This document shows, piece by piece, positions 24,745-31,661 of a stretch of DNA of 32,707 bases. Source of the stretch: Anaerolineae bacterium. Its GTDB lineage: Bacteria > Chloroflexota > Anaerolineae > Aggregatilineales > Phototrophicaceae. The notes beneath the pieces were generated by a model. That model had not been told where the DNA came from. It made no database searches and saw only the letters and a list, made by a program, of their open reading frames with translations. How positions within the stretch are numbered: the stretch's first letter is position 1; the number at the start of each line of letters is the position of its first letter. The stretch is taken from assembly GCA_025454495.1 (NCBI GenBank), contig JALOOI010000087.1, positions 1 through 32,707 of the forward strand. Reading direction: 5' to 3'. The translations under genes were made by a program, and so were the position numbers.

Positions 24745-25399
24745 TGTTCGTGTTATTGCACTGGCGCTGATTACCTCCTTTTTGGCCGCCAGCCTGCCCC
24801 AGATTACCGGCATCATCCCCGTCCAGGTTCTGGGCATCATTCTGGTTATTTACCTGCCGGTGATTGCGATCCTGCATCTTTTCTCACAGCGTTATGATTT
24901 GCAGTCGCTGAACGCGCTGCTGGCGGAACTGCTCAGCGAAGCCGGGGCGTTAGACAGCGCTGCGGCCGACCTGGAAACGGCGCTGGACAAAGTAGCCAGC
25001 CGCAGCCAGGAAGAAATTCTGCACACCCTGGCCGATGCGCCAAAAGATACCGTGATCTACCGTATCGCCGGGCATTACTTCGATATTTTTCAGAGTGTGA
25101 ACCAGTTGCAGCAGGATGCGCTGGATTTTCAGCACGACATCATCGAACTGAGCCGTGCCGTAGACACCGGTGCCATGACGGTGCAGGCCGCCCGCCGCGC
25201 GGCCAGAGAGCAGCAGCAGCGCTGGCCGGAATTACAATTGCGCTTCGTGGCCATCAAGAAAAATATTCAGGTACTGCGGTTGGAGTGGTCGCAATCTGCC
25301 ATTGAGCGCCGGCGGCGCTTGACCGGCCCGGCAGCGCCGGAGCGCCCGGCAGACGATGACAACCCCACGCCGCCGGCGCAAAGCATTCGCCCGCCGTAA
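24722..25399 (+). CDS. Membrane-anchored coiled-coil protein of unknown function
   Basis: 225 residues from ATG 24722, with GGAG 5 nt upstream inside the previous gene. Two hydrophobic helices at about 10-28 and 30-53, then a long soluble helical region with Leu/Gln/Glu-rich heptad-like pattern (about 60-200) and a Pro-rich C-terminus. I do not recognise a family. The overlap with the small membrane protein suggests joint function; no enzymatic motif is visible. Confidence 0.75.
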   Translation: MVESSRNDVRVIALALITSFLAASLPQITGIIPVQVLGIILVIYLPVIAILHLFSQRYDLQSLNALLAELLSEAGALDSAAADLETALDKVASRSQEEILHTLADAPKDTVIYRIAGHYFDIFQSVNQLQQDALDFQHDIIELSRAVDTGAMTVQAARRAAREQQQRWPELQLRFVAIKKNIQVLRLEWSQSAIERRRRLTGPAAPERPADDDNPTPPAQSIRPP

Positions 25400-25501
25400 A
25401 CGCCCCCGCAGGGCAATCGTCAGAAACAAACTCTGTCTTTTTGGCGCGGAATGGCGCATCATCAGGCGTGGCAACCGTTGTTGACGGAGAAAGCACGCAG
25501 C

Positions 25502-26770
25502 ATGAGCACATTCACCGAACCGCCTTTTCACCCGCAGGAAGATACCAGCCCCTCGCTGGCCATTCGGCCGGTGCCGGCGCGGCCGGCCGGCTGGCGTACC
25601 GCGGTGGCCTGGCTGTCGCTGCTGGGGGCGGCGGCCCTCACCCTGGGGGCGGTGGCGCTGCTGCTGCTGCCGGGGCCGGCTCCCGCTCCGCGGCCCGCGG
25701 TTACGGTTACGGTTGCGGTTGCGGCGACGGAAGTCGCCGGGGTGGCCACCGCCACCCCCCCCCCCACGCTGCTCCCGGCCGAAACCCTGCCCACCCTGCC
25801 GCCCGATGCGGCCCCGGCTCTGGTGGTCGCGGCGGAAGCGACGCTCAGCCCGCAGCAGCGCCAGGCCCTGCTGGCCGCGCCGCTGCTCCAGGAGGGCAGC
25901 CGCTTCACCCTCAATTATGATCCGTTCACCGTCATCAAAGGGGATCGCCCGCGCAGCAGTTTTGTGCAATATACCATCGTGCGCGGCGATACCATTGATG
26001 CCATCTCGCGCCGCTACAACCTCAAATCGGAGAGCATCGCCTGGTGCAATGACCGGCGCATTATCTTTGTGCTGCGCGTGGGCGATGTGCTGACCATCCC
26101 GCCGACCGATGGCGTATGTCATCGCGTGCTGGGCACCCGCGAAGAAACCGTGGCGGAACTGGCGACGACCTATAAGGTGGCCAATCCGCTGGATATTATT
26201 GATTTTCCGCTGAATAACCTGTATGGCACCGACCCCACCGCCCGGCTGCCCGGCGGCCTCACCGTCTTCATCCCCGGCGGTGAGGGCGAGCCGATCACGT
26301 GGAACCCCGGCTACAATGCCGAAAAAGACGAAAATGGCAACGTCGTCAGCGTGACCTTTGCGGCGGGCCAGGCGGGGAGCTGTGGCAATGTGCCGGCCGG
26401 CGGCGGCAGCTTCTGGGGCAACCCGCTGCCGGGCGGGCGCTGGGTGCGCGGCTTTTACGCCGGCCACACCGGCATTGATCTGTCTGCGCCGGTGGGCACG
26501 CCGGTCTATGCCGCCCAGACGGGCCCGGTGCTGTTCTCCGGCTTCAGCCGGTGGGGCTATGGCGAAGCCATTGTGCTGGCCCACGGCGCTTTTTCCACGC
26601 TGTATGGCCACATGAGCCAGCGCAACCTGGGCTGCGGGCAGGTGGCCGTGGTGGGGCAGGTGATCGGGCTGGTGGGCAGCACCGGCAATTCCACCGGGCC
26701 GCACCTGCATTTTGAAGTGCGCTTCAACGATGTGCCCATGAACCCCTCCGGCCTGGGCACCGGCTGGTGA
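25502..26770 (+). CDS. LysM-M23 peptidoglycan endopeptidase
   Basis: 422 residues from ATG 25502 (GGAG upstream); an ATG at 25451 would add 17. One N-terminal membrane anchor (~35-58) is followed by a Pro/Ala/Thr-rich linker, then a LysM domain (VQYTIVRGDTIDAISRRYNL ... LRVGDVLTIPP), a second weaker LysM-like stretch, and a C-terminal M23 (lysostaphin/LytM) domain. Zinc ligands: His and Asp in GHTGIDLSAP, and the HLH in TGPHLHFEV. It should cut cell-wall or related cross-links outside the membrane. The linker includes VTVTVAVA, encoded by hexamer repeats at 25699. It is an isolated gene. Confidence 0.92.
   Translation: MSTFTEPPFHPQEDTSPSLAIRPVPARPAGWRTAVAWLSLLGAAALTLGAVALLLLPGPAPAPRPAVTVTVAVAATEVAGVATATPPPTLLPAETLPTLPPDAAPALVVAAEATLSPQQRQALLAAPLLQEGSRFTLNYDPFTVIKGDRPRSSFVQYTIVRGDTIDAISRRYNLKSESIAWCNDRRIIFVLRVGDVLTIPPTDGVCHRVLGTREETVAELATTYKVANPLDIIDFPLNNLYGTDPTARLPGGLTVFIPGGEGEPITWNPGYNAEKDENGNVVSVTFAAGQAGSCGNVPAGGGSFWGNPLPGGRWVRGFYAGHTGIDLSAPVGTPVYAAQTGPVLFSGFSRWGYGEAIVLAHGAFSTLYGHMSQRNLGCGQVAVVGQVIGLVGSTGNSTGPHLHFEVRFNDVPMNPSGLGTGW
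25699..25728 (+). repeat. In-frame hexamer repeat in the M23 peptidase linker
   Basis: Units ggttac, ggttac, ggttgc, ggttgc, ggcgac. The first two are the reverse complement of the gtaacc units found at 6321 and near 17641. They encode alternating Val with Thr or Ala in the linker after the membrane anchor. Confidence 0.8.
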
Positions 26771-26812
26771 GTGCCGCGGGCGGCCGCAAAAGGGCCGCCC
26801 GCCGCCCCGCCC

Positions 26813-27469
26813 CTAACGCCAGGCTTCCAGTTCCAGGATCGCGCCGCTGGCGGCATCCACATAGACGGCCAGACCGTTGTTCAGCTTCACATCCCACGCC
26901 TGCGGCCCGCTCTGGCGTGGCCCGCGCCGCGTCAGTTCCGCCAGCACCACCTGCGCTCCCGGATACTGTGCCAGCGCGATGGCCGTGGCCTGCTCCAGCG
27001 TGATGGCTGTGGTCGCCGGGGATGATTGGGCCGGGACACCCTGCGCCGGGGCACGCCCCTGCTGCGCTTCCCACGCCCGCCGCCCGCCGGGGAAACCGGC
27101 CCAGGGGGGCGGCCCGCCGCGTTCATCGCGCCCGCGCCCGCCACGGACTTCGCGGGCCTGGCTCCACGGTTCCAGTTCCAGGATCGCGCCGCTGGCGGCA
27201 TCCACATAGACGGCCAGACCGTTGTTCAGCTTCACATCCCACGCCTGCGGCCCGCTCTGGCGCGGCCCGCGCCGCGTCAGTTCCGCCAGCACCACCTGCG
27301 CCCCCGGATACTGCCCCAGGGCGATGGCCGTCGCCTCCTGAAGATCAATACCATCGGCCGGGTTAATGCTGACAGCCGGGTTAGACAGACGATCAGTACG
27401 GGCCGCCAGCAGCGGCAGCCCGCCCGTCAATATCAGCGATAGTAAGAGTAAAATAAATTTGCGTGCCAT
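26813..27469 (-). CDS. Secreted protein with two near-identical PepSY domains
   Basis: 218 residues from ATG 27469, with GGGAGG 11 nt upstream; a GTG at 27478 is too close to that site. A signal-peptide-like start (ARKFILLLLSLILTGGLPLL) is followed by two PepSY-type domains (~39-96 and ~156-213) sharing GQYPGAQVVLAELTRR/AQYPGAQVVLAELTRR, WDVKLNNGLAVYVDAASGAI and ILELE. Between them is a Gly/Arg/Pro-rich linker. PepSY domains often regulate peptidases or line the outer face of the membrane. Its nearest neighbour is the convergent M23 peptidase, which may be the target. Confidence 0.85.
   Translation of the reverse strand: MARKFILLLLSLILTGGLPLLAARTDRLSNPAVSINPADGIDLQEATAIALGQYPGAQVVLAELTRRGPRQSGPQAWDVKLNNGLAVYVDAASGAILELEPWSQAREVRGGRGRDERGGPPPWAGFPGGRRAWEAQQGRAPAQGVPAQSSPATTAITLEQATAIALAQYPGAQVVLAELTRRGPRQSGPQAWDVKLNNGLAVYVDAASGAILELEAWR
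26825..26990 (-). repeat. Internal duplication, PepSY copy 2
   Basis: This 166-bp stretch matches 27170-27335 at an offset of exactly 345 bp (115 codons), with about six mismatches by eye. It is a recent in-frame domain duplication. Confidence 0.9.
27170..27335 (-). repeat. Internal duplication, PepSY copy 1
   Basis: Partner of 26825-26990. Differences are mostly at the 3' side of the match (plus-strand positions near 26974-26988). Confidence 0.9.
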
Positions 27470-27568
27470 ACGATTCACAGCCTCCCAAAAACAGCCGCCG
27501 ATACCTTATCCTGAACGGCCGGCTGTGGCTGTATATGAATGGGTTATGAACGCATGATGAGCGGGACA

Positions 27569-27593
27569 GGGCCGGCCCCGGTCGGGCCGGCCC
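27569..27593 (-). terminator. Hairpin after cysM
   Basis: Two copies of the self-complementary gggccggccc (27569-27578 and 27584-27593) around a 5-nt loop, 13 nt after the cysM stop codon on the minus strand. No T-run. Confidence 0.5.
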
Positions 27594-27605
27594 GGCCGCG
27601 GGCGC

Positions 27606-28562
27606 TCAGTCGCGCCAGAAGGACTCGGTGAGGTATTTGTAGGCGTTATCCGGGAACAGCGTCACGATGAGGGCCGGCCGGCCGGCGCGGGCGTGGTCTT
27701 CGGCCACCTGCAACGCTGCCACCATGGCCGCCGCGCTGCTGATGCCCACCAGATAGCCTTCTTCGCGGGCCAGCCGCCGCGCCATGCGGTAGGTGTCTTC
27801 CGTGCTAATGCCCACATCCATATCGGCCAGCGCGGCTTCGTAAATGCCGGGCTTGATGGCCGTGGGCATGTGCTTCCAGCCTTCGATGCCGTGAAAGGGC
27901 GAATCCGGCTGCGCCGAGATGGCCACCACCTGCGGGTTGTAATCCTTCAGGCGGCGCGTGGTGCCCATGAAGGTGCCGCTGGTGCCCAGTCCGGCCACAA
28001 AATGCGTGATGTGCCCGTGCGTCTGCTGCCAGATTTCCACCCCGGTGCTGTGATAATGCGCCTGCCAGTTGGCCGGGTTATTGTACTGGTCGGCATAGAA
28101 ATAGCGCTCCGGTTCGCGGGCGGCCAGCTCGCGCACGGCTAAAATCGCGCCATCGCTGCCTTCCAGCGGGTCGGTGAACACCAGGTCTACCCCGTAGGCC
28201 TGCAAAATGGCGATGCGCTCCGGGCTGGCGTTGGCCGGCAGGAACAGCTTCACCCGGTAGCCCTTTGCCGCGCCGATCATGGCATAGGCGATGCCGGTGT
28301 TGCCGCTGGTGCTGTCCATGATGATCTTATCCGGGGTCAGCCGGCCATCTTTTTCGGCCTGCTGGATGATGTTCCAGGCCGCGCGGTCTTTCACGCTGCC
28401 GCCGGGGTTCGTCCATTCCGCTTTGGCATACACCTGCACCTCATGCGGCAAATGCTGCGTCAGCCGGCGAAAGGCCAGCAGCGGCGTATTGCCGATCTGG
28501 CTTTCCAGCGTGTGATACGAGACGGCCGTCGGCAGGTAATCAATTTTTCTGATGGCGCTCAT
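27606..28562 (-). CDS. cysM: Cysteine synthase, CysM type
   Basis: 318 residues. It is a fold-type II PLP enzyme: Lys58 in NPGGSVKDRAAW binds PLP; STSGNTG (84-90) binds the substrate carboxylate; GLGTSGTFMGT binds the phosphate. YNNPANWQAHYHSTGVEIW and ITHFVAGLGTSGTFMGT resemble Mycobacterium CysM, the enzyme that takes sulfur from CysO thiocarboxylate. I do not see the Arg-containing loop that gives that enzyme O-phosphoserine specificity; the matching segment is QPDSPFHGIEGWKH. The acceptor could therefore be O-acetylserine. GAGGAT lies ~6 nt before the ATG. Its 240-nt leader contains a poly-Cys attenuator. Confidence 0.92.
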   Translation of the reverse strand: MSAIRKIDYLPTAVSYHTLESQIGNTPLLAFRRLTQHLPHEVQVYAKAEWTNPGGSVKDRAAWNIIQQAEKDGRLTPDKIIMDSTSGNTGIAYAMIGAAKGYRVKLFLPANASPERIAILQAYGVDLVFTDPLEGSDGAILAVRELAAREPERYFYADQYNNPANWQAHYHSTGVEIWQQTHGHITHFVAGLGTSGTFMGTTRRLKDYNPQVVAISAQPDSPFHGIEGWKHMPTAIKPGIYEAALADMDVGISTEDTYRMARRLAREEGYLVGISSAAAMVAALQVAEDHARAGRPALIVTLFPDNAYKYLTESFWRD

Positions 28563-28614
28563 CTGCTATCCTCTGTTCCCATGCTGTCTGGTGTGCCTGT
28601 GCGTCCCGGTGATG

Positions 28615-28693
28615 AAAAAAGCCAGCAATCCATGAAAAAAGCGTGGCACAATACCCTCAAGTGGGAAGTGTCCACGCTTTAGCGATTGCTGGC
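28615..28693 (-). terminator. Nested double terminator in the cysM leader
   Basis: On the minus strand, the outer stem GCCAGCAATC/GATTGCTGGC (28693-28684 with 28630-28621) is followed by six Ts (28620-28615). Inside it, AAAGCGTGG/CCACGCTTT (28680-28672 with 28646-28638) is followed by its own T-run. Both stems are perfect. Confidence 0.88.
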
Positions 28694-28724
28694 TCAGATA
28701 ATGCTCTGGTTCAGTCGTTGTTGT

Positions 28725-28781
28725 CTAAAGCGGCAGTAACCTCCCGGTGTTCGGACAACAACAACAACATGTGTGCTGCAT
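28725..28781 (-). CDS. Cysteine leader peptide of cysM
   Basis: 18 codons reading MQHTCCCCCPNTGRLLPL, ATG at 28781-28779 and TAG at 28727-28725. AGGGG lies 8 nt before the ATG, and a consensus promoter starts transcription ~22 nt before it. The five consecutive Cys codons are all TGT. It acts as a sensor of charged Cys-tRNA. Poly-Cys leader frames that attenuate sulfur genes are known from mycobacteria; here there is also a clear intrinsic terminator. Confidence 0.85.
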   Translation of the reverse strand: MQHTCCCCCPNTGRLLPL

Positions 28782-28809
28782 GTATTTCGCCCCTGATGAA
28801 CTTAAATTG

Positions 28810-28838
28810 ATTGTAGTGGACGAGCGTCCGTCTGTCAA
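28810..28838 (-). promoter_or_regulatory. Near-consensus sigma-70 promoter of the cysM leader
   Basis: Minus strand: TTGACA (28838-28833), exactly 17 nt, TACAAT (28815-28810). Eleven of twelve positions match consensus, the best promoter in the window. Confidence 0.85.
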
Positions 28839-28865
28839 TAAACGCCGGCTGAGAAAACGCCGCAC

Positions 28866-28893
28866 AAAAAAAGGACGTGGCGAACCGCGTCCT
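28866..28893 (-). terminator. Intrinsic terminator after the 28980 gene
   Basis: Minus strand AGGACG (28893-28888) and CGTCCT (28877-28872) around a 10-nt loop, followed by a run of seven Ts. It separates the gene at 28980-29297 from the cysM promoter. Confidence 0.8.
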
Positions 28894-28979
28894 GGGAGAG
28901 TACCGCAAAAATTATTTTCTATTTTCGGTGGCGCAGGTGTGTCCCTCAATCCGCATCACGGGGACGGTGCGGGTTGCGC

Positions 28980-29297
28980 TCAGGCGGCTTCTTCCTTGTT
29001 TTGTGCGCCATCCACCACCTGAATTCCGCTGGTCTGCAAAAAGCGCTCAATATAGGGGTTGGTAATCACCGGCATGGTCATCGCTTCGCCGCCGCGTTCC
29101 AGCTCGAACTGGTAGACGGTGACGAAACGCATTCCGGCGTAGGTGTGGGTGACCTGGACGCAGCGATGCAGCATCCAGCCATCGGTGAGGGCCGTCAGCA
29201 GGTGATCGCCACCGGCATAGCGCCCGGAACCCGCGTGCCAGTGTTGATTGGTGACACCGGGATATTGAATGTGGTAATTCTGGGCATTCGACATCAT
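28980..29297 (-). CDS. Unknown small protein, tandem paralogue A
   Basis: 105 residues from the ATG at 29297 (AAGGAG 11 nt upstream). Family unknown. It shares a pattern with the next gene: QHW near residue 19, YAGGDHLLTALTDGW, then VYQFELERGG and MTMPVITNPYIERF. The fold looks alpha/beta, with no signal or membrane segment. Its leader has a GCGTTAA/TTAACGC hairpin (29352-29372), and TTGTTC-N18-TATAAT forms a promoter (29414-29385). It has its own terminator at 28866, so it is transcribed alone. Confidence 0.7.
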   Translation of the reverse strand: MMSNAQNYHIQYPGVTNQHWHAGSGRYAGGDHLLTALTDGWMLHRCVQVTHTYAGMRFVTVYQFELERGGEAMTMPVITNPYIERFLQTSGIQVVDGAQNKEEAA

Positions 29298-29351
29298 GTT
29301 GACCCATGCTCCTTTTTTCACAATGAGCCACGATGCACTATACAACAAAGC

Positions 29352-29414
29352 GCGTTAAAAACAGCTTAACGCACCTTGAAGACTATTATAAGGGCAGTCG
29401 TGGCATTTGAACAA
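29352..29414 (-). promoter_or_regulatory. Promoter and leader hairpin of paralogue A
   Basis: Minus strand TTGTTC (29414-29409), 18-nt spacer, perfect TATAAT (29390-29385). Downstream, GCGTTAA (29372-29366) pairs with TTAACGC (29358-29352). Confidence 0.6.
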
Positions 29415-29434
29415 CGCCGGGCACAGATCGCCCA

Positions 29435-29800
29435 TCAGGCCAGGGCCAGTTCTTGCAGCGCCGGTTCTTCGGCGGTGATGCGCGGGTCGGCCCGTTCGGA
29501 ATCCGCCGTGTGGATGACGCGCAGTTGCAGCGAAGCCACAAAGCGCACAATGAACGGGGTGCTGATGATGGGCATGGTCACGGTGCGGTCATCGCGCTGA
29601 AGCTCAAAGTAGTAGATGGACGTATGCCGTGCGCCGCTGTACAGCACATCCTGCCGGGACACAATACGGTTCACCGACCACCCCTCGCGCAGGGCAGTGA
29701 TGAGGCTGTCGGCTCCGGTATATTTTTCTGAATGTGGGCACCAGTGACGCGGAGTTTCTACGTAGGAAATTTGGATATCACTCAAATACTGATTAATCAT
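29435..29800 (-). CDS. Unknown small protein, tandem paralogue B
   Basis: 121 residues from the ATG at 29800 (AGGGG 4 nt upstream). It aligns with paralogue A over most of its length: RHW, YTGADSLITALREGW, IYYFELQRDDRTVTMPIIST and FIVRF. The divergence is large, so the duplication is old. The C-terminal tail is acidic and Ala-rich. No known domain is visible. The conserved Trp/His and Gly-x-Asp positions suggest a folded binding domain. AT-rich DNA with palindromes lies upstream. Confidence 0.7.
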   Translation of the reverse strand: MINQYLSDIQISYVETPRHWCPHSEKYTGADSLITALREGWSVNRIVSRQDVLYSGARHTSIYYFELQRDDRTVTMPIISTPFIVRFVASLQLRVIHTADSERADPRITAEEPALQELALA

Positions 29801-29881
29801 GTGACCCCTCACACTTTACCTGTGTTATTGGACTGCGTGTGCAGGTGAATTGCCTTTCACGATAATTGATTTGACGATTTT

Positions 29882-29924
29882 ATGACAAATTGAGATTGTC
29901 ATTGTTTTATTGTGACAATTCACA
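29882..29924. promoter_or_regulatory. Operator-like palindromes
   Basis: ATGACAA (29882-29888) with TTGTCAT (29896-29902), and TGTGA-CAAT-TCACA (29911-29924). The TGACAA core appears three times in 35 nt. The second palindrome resembles Crp/Fnr-family sites. It lies between paralogue B and asnS, with spacing nearer to paralogue B's promoter region. Confidence 0.5.
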
Positions 29925-29996
29925 GGTTTACTTTACGCTCATTATAGGGGCTTTTTGCTTAAGCGTTTGTAAAATCTTTGCAATCTGCGCAAAATT

Positions 29997-30044
29997 GAAA
30001 ACCTTTTCCTGTACACTTTGCACATTAGAAAACCTTTTCCTGTA
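29997..30044. repeat. 17-bp direct repeat upstream of asnS
   Basis: gaaaaccttttcctgta at 29997-30013 and 30028-30044, 31 bp apart, about three helical turns. Paired spacing suggests a protein-binding site. The rest of 29801-30224 is AT-rich and has no visible gene. Confidence 0.6.
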
Positions 30045-30174
30045 ATAAAACCACCAGAATGGTAATATTTTAGCCGGCGGGGTGGCTGCGGCGGGCCCGG
30101 CCGTCGTGGATTTTAACCGTTCTCCAACCATTCTTTCGGCACATTACACAAAGGCGCGGCCGGGGGCGGGCGCG

Positions 30175-30183
30175 TGTTATAAT
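30175..30183 (+). promoter_or_regulatory. Extended -10 promoter of asnS
   Basis: TGTTATAAT at 30175-30183: a perfect TATAAT with a TGn extension. No -35 is evident, as allowed for extended -10 promoters. It is ~42 nt before the start codon. Confidence 0.6.
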
Positions 30184-30224
30184 GGGGCCCATTATTCATC
30201 GGCCGTCTGGAAAGGATCATCATC

Positions 30225-31562
30225 GTGACCGCCCTGATCGACTTACGGAACATCGGGCAGTATGTGGGACAAACGGTACAGGTGCGCGGCTGGGTGTATG
30301 ACCGCACCGATAAAGGCAAGCTTCAGTTTATTCGCCTGCGCGATGGCAGCGGGCAGGTGCAGTGTGTGGCGTTTAAGAAAGAGATGGCCGAAGACCAGTT
30401 TGAGGTGGCCCGCACGCTGACGCAGGAATCGTCGGTCATCATCACCGGCAGCGTGCGGGCGGATGACCGCGCCCCCGGCATCCCCGGCGGCTACGAGATC
30501 GGCATTCAAACGCTGCACCTGGGGCAAATGGCGCAGGATTACCCCATCACCCCCAAAGAGCATGGCGTAGAATTTTTGATGGACAACCGGCATCTGTGGT
30601 TACGCAGCACGCGCCAGTGGGCCATCTTACGCATTCGCGCCACCATCGTGAAAGCCATGCGCGACTTTATGGATGAGCAGGGCTTTTTGCTGGTGGATAC
30701 GCCCATCATCACCCCGGCGGCCGGCGAAGAAACCACCACCCTGTTCGCGCTGGATTATTTTGGCGAGCCGGCCTACCTGGCGCAGACGGGCCAGCTTTAC
30801 AATGAGGCCAACATGGCCGCCTTCGGCAAAGTGTACTGCTTCGGGCCCACCTTCCGCGCCGAAAAGAGCAAGACGCGCCGCCACCTGATCGAATTCTGGA
30901 TGCTGGAGCCGGAACTGGCCTACTGCTCGCTGGAAGACCTGATGAGCCTGGAGGAAGGGCTGGTGTGTTACATCGTGCAGCAGGTGCTGGCCAAAAATCG
31001 GCCGGAACTGGCGCTCATTGAGCGCGATGTGAGCAAACTGGAGGCCATCACCCCCGGCTTTTACCGCATCAGCTATGATGAGGCGGTGGATCGCCTGGAG
31101 CAACTGGCCGCCGCCACCACCGACCCCGAACAGCAGCAGCTTTTAAAGATTGAGCGTGGCGATGATTTTGGCAGCCCGCACGAAACCGCGCTGACGGAGA
31201 TGTTCGATAAGCCGGTGTTCGTGTATCACTACCCGTCGCGGGTGAAGGCGTTTTACATGCAGCCGGTGGCGGGCAACCCGGAGCGCTGCCGCAGCGTGGA
31301 TTTGCTCGCGCCGGAAGGCTACGGCGAGATCATCGGCGGCAGTGAGCGCATTTATGACCATGATGTGCTGGTGAGCAAATTGCAGGCGCAGCATTTGCCG
31401 GTGGAAAATTATGCCTGGTACCTGGACCTGCGGCGCTACGGCACCGTGCCCCATGCCGGCTTTGGCCAGGGGCTGGAACGCACCGTCGCGTGGATTTGCG
31501 GGCTGCCCCACGTGCGCGAAACGATTCCCTATGCGCGGCTGCTGAACCGCAAATATCCCTGA
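30225..31562 (+). CDS. asnS: Asparaginyl-tRNA synthetase
   Basis: 445 residues from GTG 30225 with AAGGAT ~9 nt upstream. An N-terminal OB-fold anticodon domain (VQVRGWVYDRTDKGKLQFI) precedes the class II core. Motif 2 is FRAEKSKTRRHLIEFWMLEPE; motif 3 is GFGQGLERTVAWICG. The full length is normal. PVFVYHYPSRVKAFYM and the GSERIYD segment are usual for AsnRS rather than AspRS. It charges tRNA(Asn) in the cytoplasm. With gatC also present, the amidotransferase is more likely needed for Gln-tRNA. A hexamer repeat begins on its stop codon. Confidence 0.95.
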   Translation: MTALIDLRNIGQYVGQTVQVRGWVYDRTDKGKLQFIRLRDGSGQVQCVAFKKEMAEDQFEVARTLTQESSVIITGSVRADDRAPGIPGGYEIGIQTLHLGQMAQDYPITPKEHGVEFLMDNRHLWLRSTRQWAILRIRATIVKAMRDFMDEQGFLLVDTPIITPAAGEETTTLFALDYFGEPAYLAQTGQLYNEANMAAFGKVYCFGPTFRAEKSKTRRHLIEFWMLEPELAYCSLEDLMSLEEGLVCYIVQQVLAKNRPELALIERDVSKLEAITPGFYRISYDEAVDRLEQLAAATTDPEQQQLLKIERGDDFGSPHETALTEMFDKPVFVYHYPSRVKAFYMQPVAGNPERCRSVDLLAPEGYGEIIGGSERIYDHDVLVSKLQAQHLPVENYAWYLDLRRYGTVPHAGFGQGLERTVAWICGLPHVRETIPYARLLNRKYP

Positions 31563-31602
31563 CCGTAATCGTAACCCCAACCCCAACCCTAACCGTGAAA
31601 AC
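31561..31602 (+). repeat. Degenerate hexamer repeat at the asnS stop codon
   Basis: Seven units: gaccgt, aatcgt, aacccc, aacccc, aaccct, aaccgt, gaaaac. It starts inside the stop codon and contains telomere-like ccctaa. Confidence 0.85.
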
Positions 31603-31607
31603 AGCGG

Positions 31608-31640
31608 GCCGCGCCGGCGCAATCTGACCACCGGCGCGGC
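31608..31640. terminator. Strong hairpin between asnS and the rhomboid gene
   Basis: A perfect 10-bp stem gccgcgccgg (31608-31617) and ccggcgcggc (31631-31640) with a 13-nt loop, between convergent genes. No T-run. Likely serves both directions. Confidence 0.6.
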
Positions 31641-31661
31641 TGCGGTTGCGGTTGCGGGTTA
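31638..31661 (-). repeat. Hexamer repeat at the rhomboid stop codon
   Basis: Plus-strand units ggctgc, ggttgc, ggttgc, gggtta; read on the gene's own strand they are taaccc, gcaacc, gcaacc, gcagcc, beginning on the stop codon. Same family and same orientation relative to the gene as the other 3'-end copies. Confidence 0.8.

Larger units (their letters stand above)
28563..28803 (-). promoter_or_regulatory. Poly-Cys transcription attenuator of cysM
   Basis: The minus-strand leader from ~28803 to the cysM ATG. Order: AGGGG ribosome site, 18-residue leader peptide with five consecutive TGT codons, then nested terminators. The segment CGCTTTAG at the end of the peptide gene (28732-28725) is exactly complementary to CTAAAGCG (28682-28675), the 5' arm of the inner terminator. 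A ribosome stalled on the Cys codons (last one at 28757-28755) leaves CGCTTTAG free to form this antiterminator; a ribosome reaching the TAG covers it and lets the terminator form. The Cys-codon run can also pair with GACAACAAC (28725-28717), a protector hairpin in untranslated RNA. Confidence 0.82.

Noticed and set aside
28563-28803. T-box riboswitch for cysM
   Set aside because: The leader is the right size and ends in a terminator, but I find no AGGGTGGNACCGCG T-box consensus, and the poly-Cys reading frame explains the structure better.
31561-31661. Chromosome telomere
   Set aside because: Telomere-like hexamers are short, degenerate and lie between two intact convergent genes, with more copies elsewhere.
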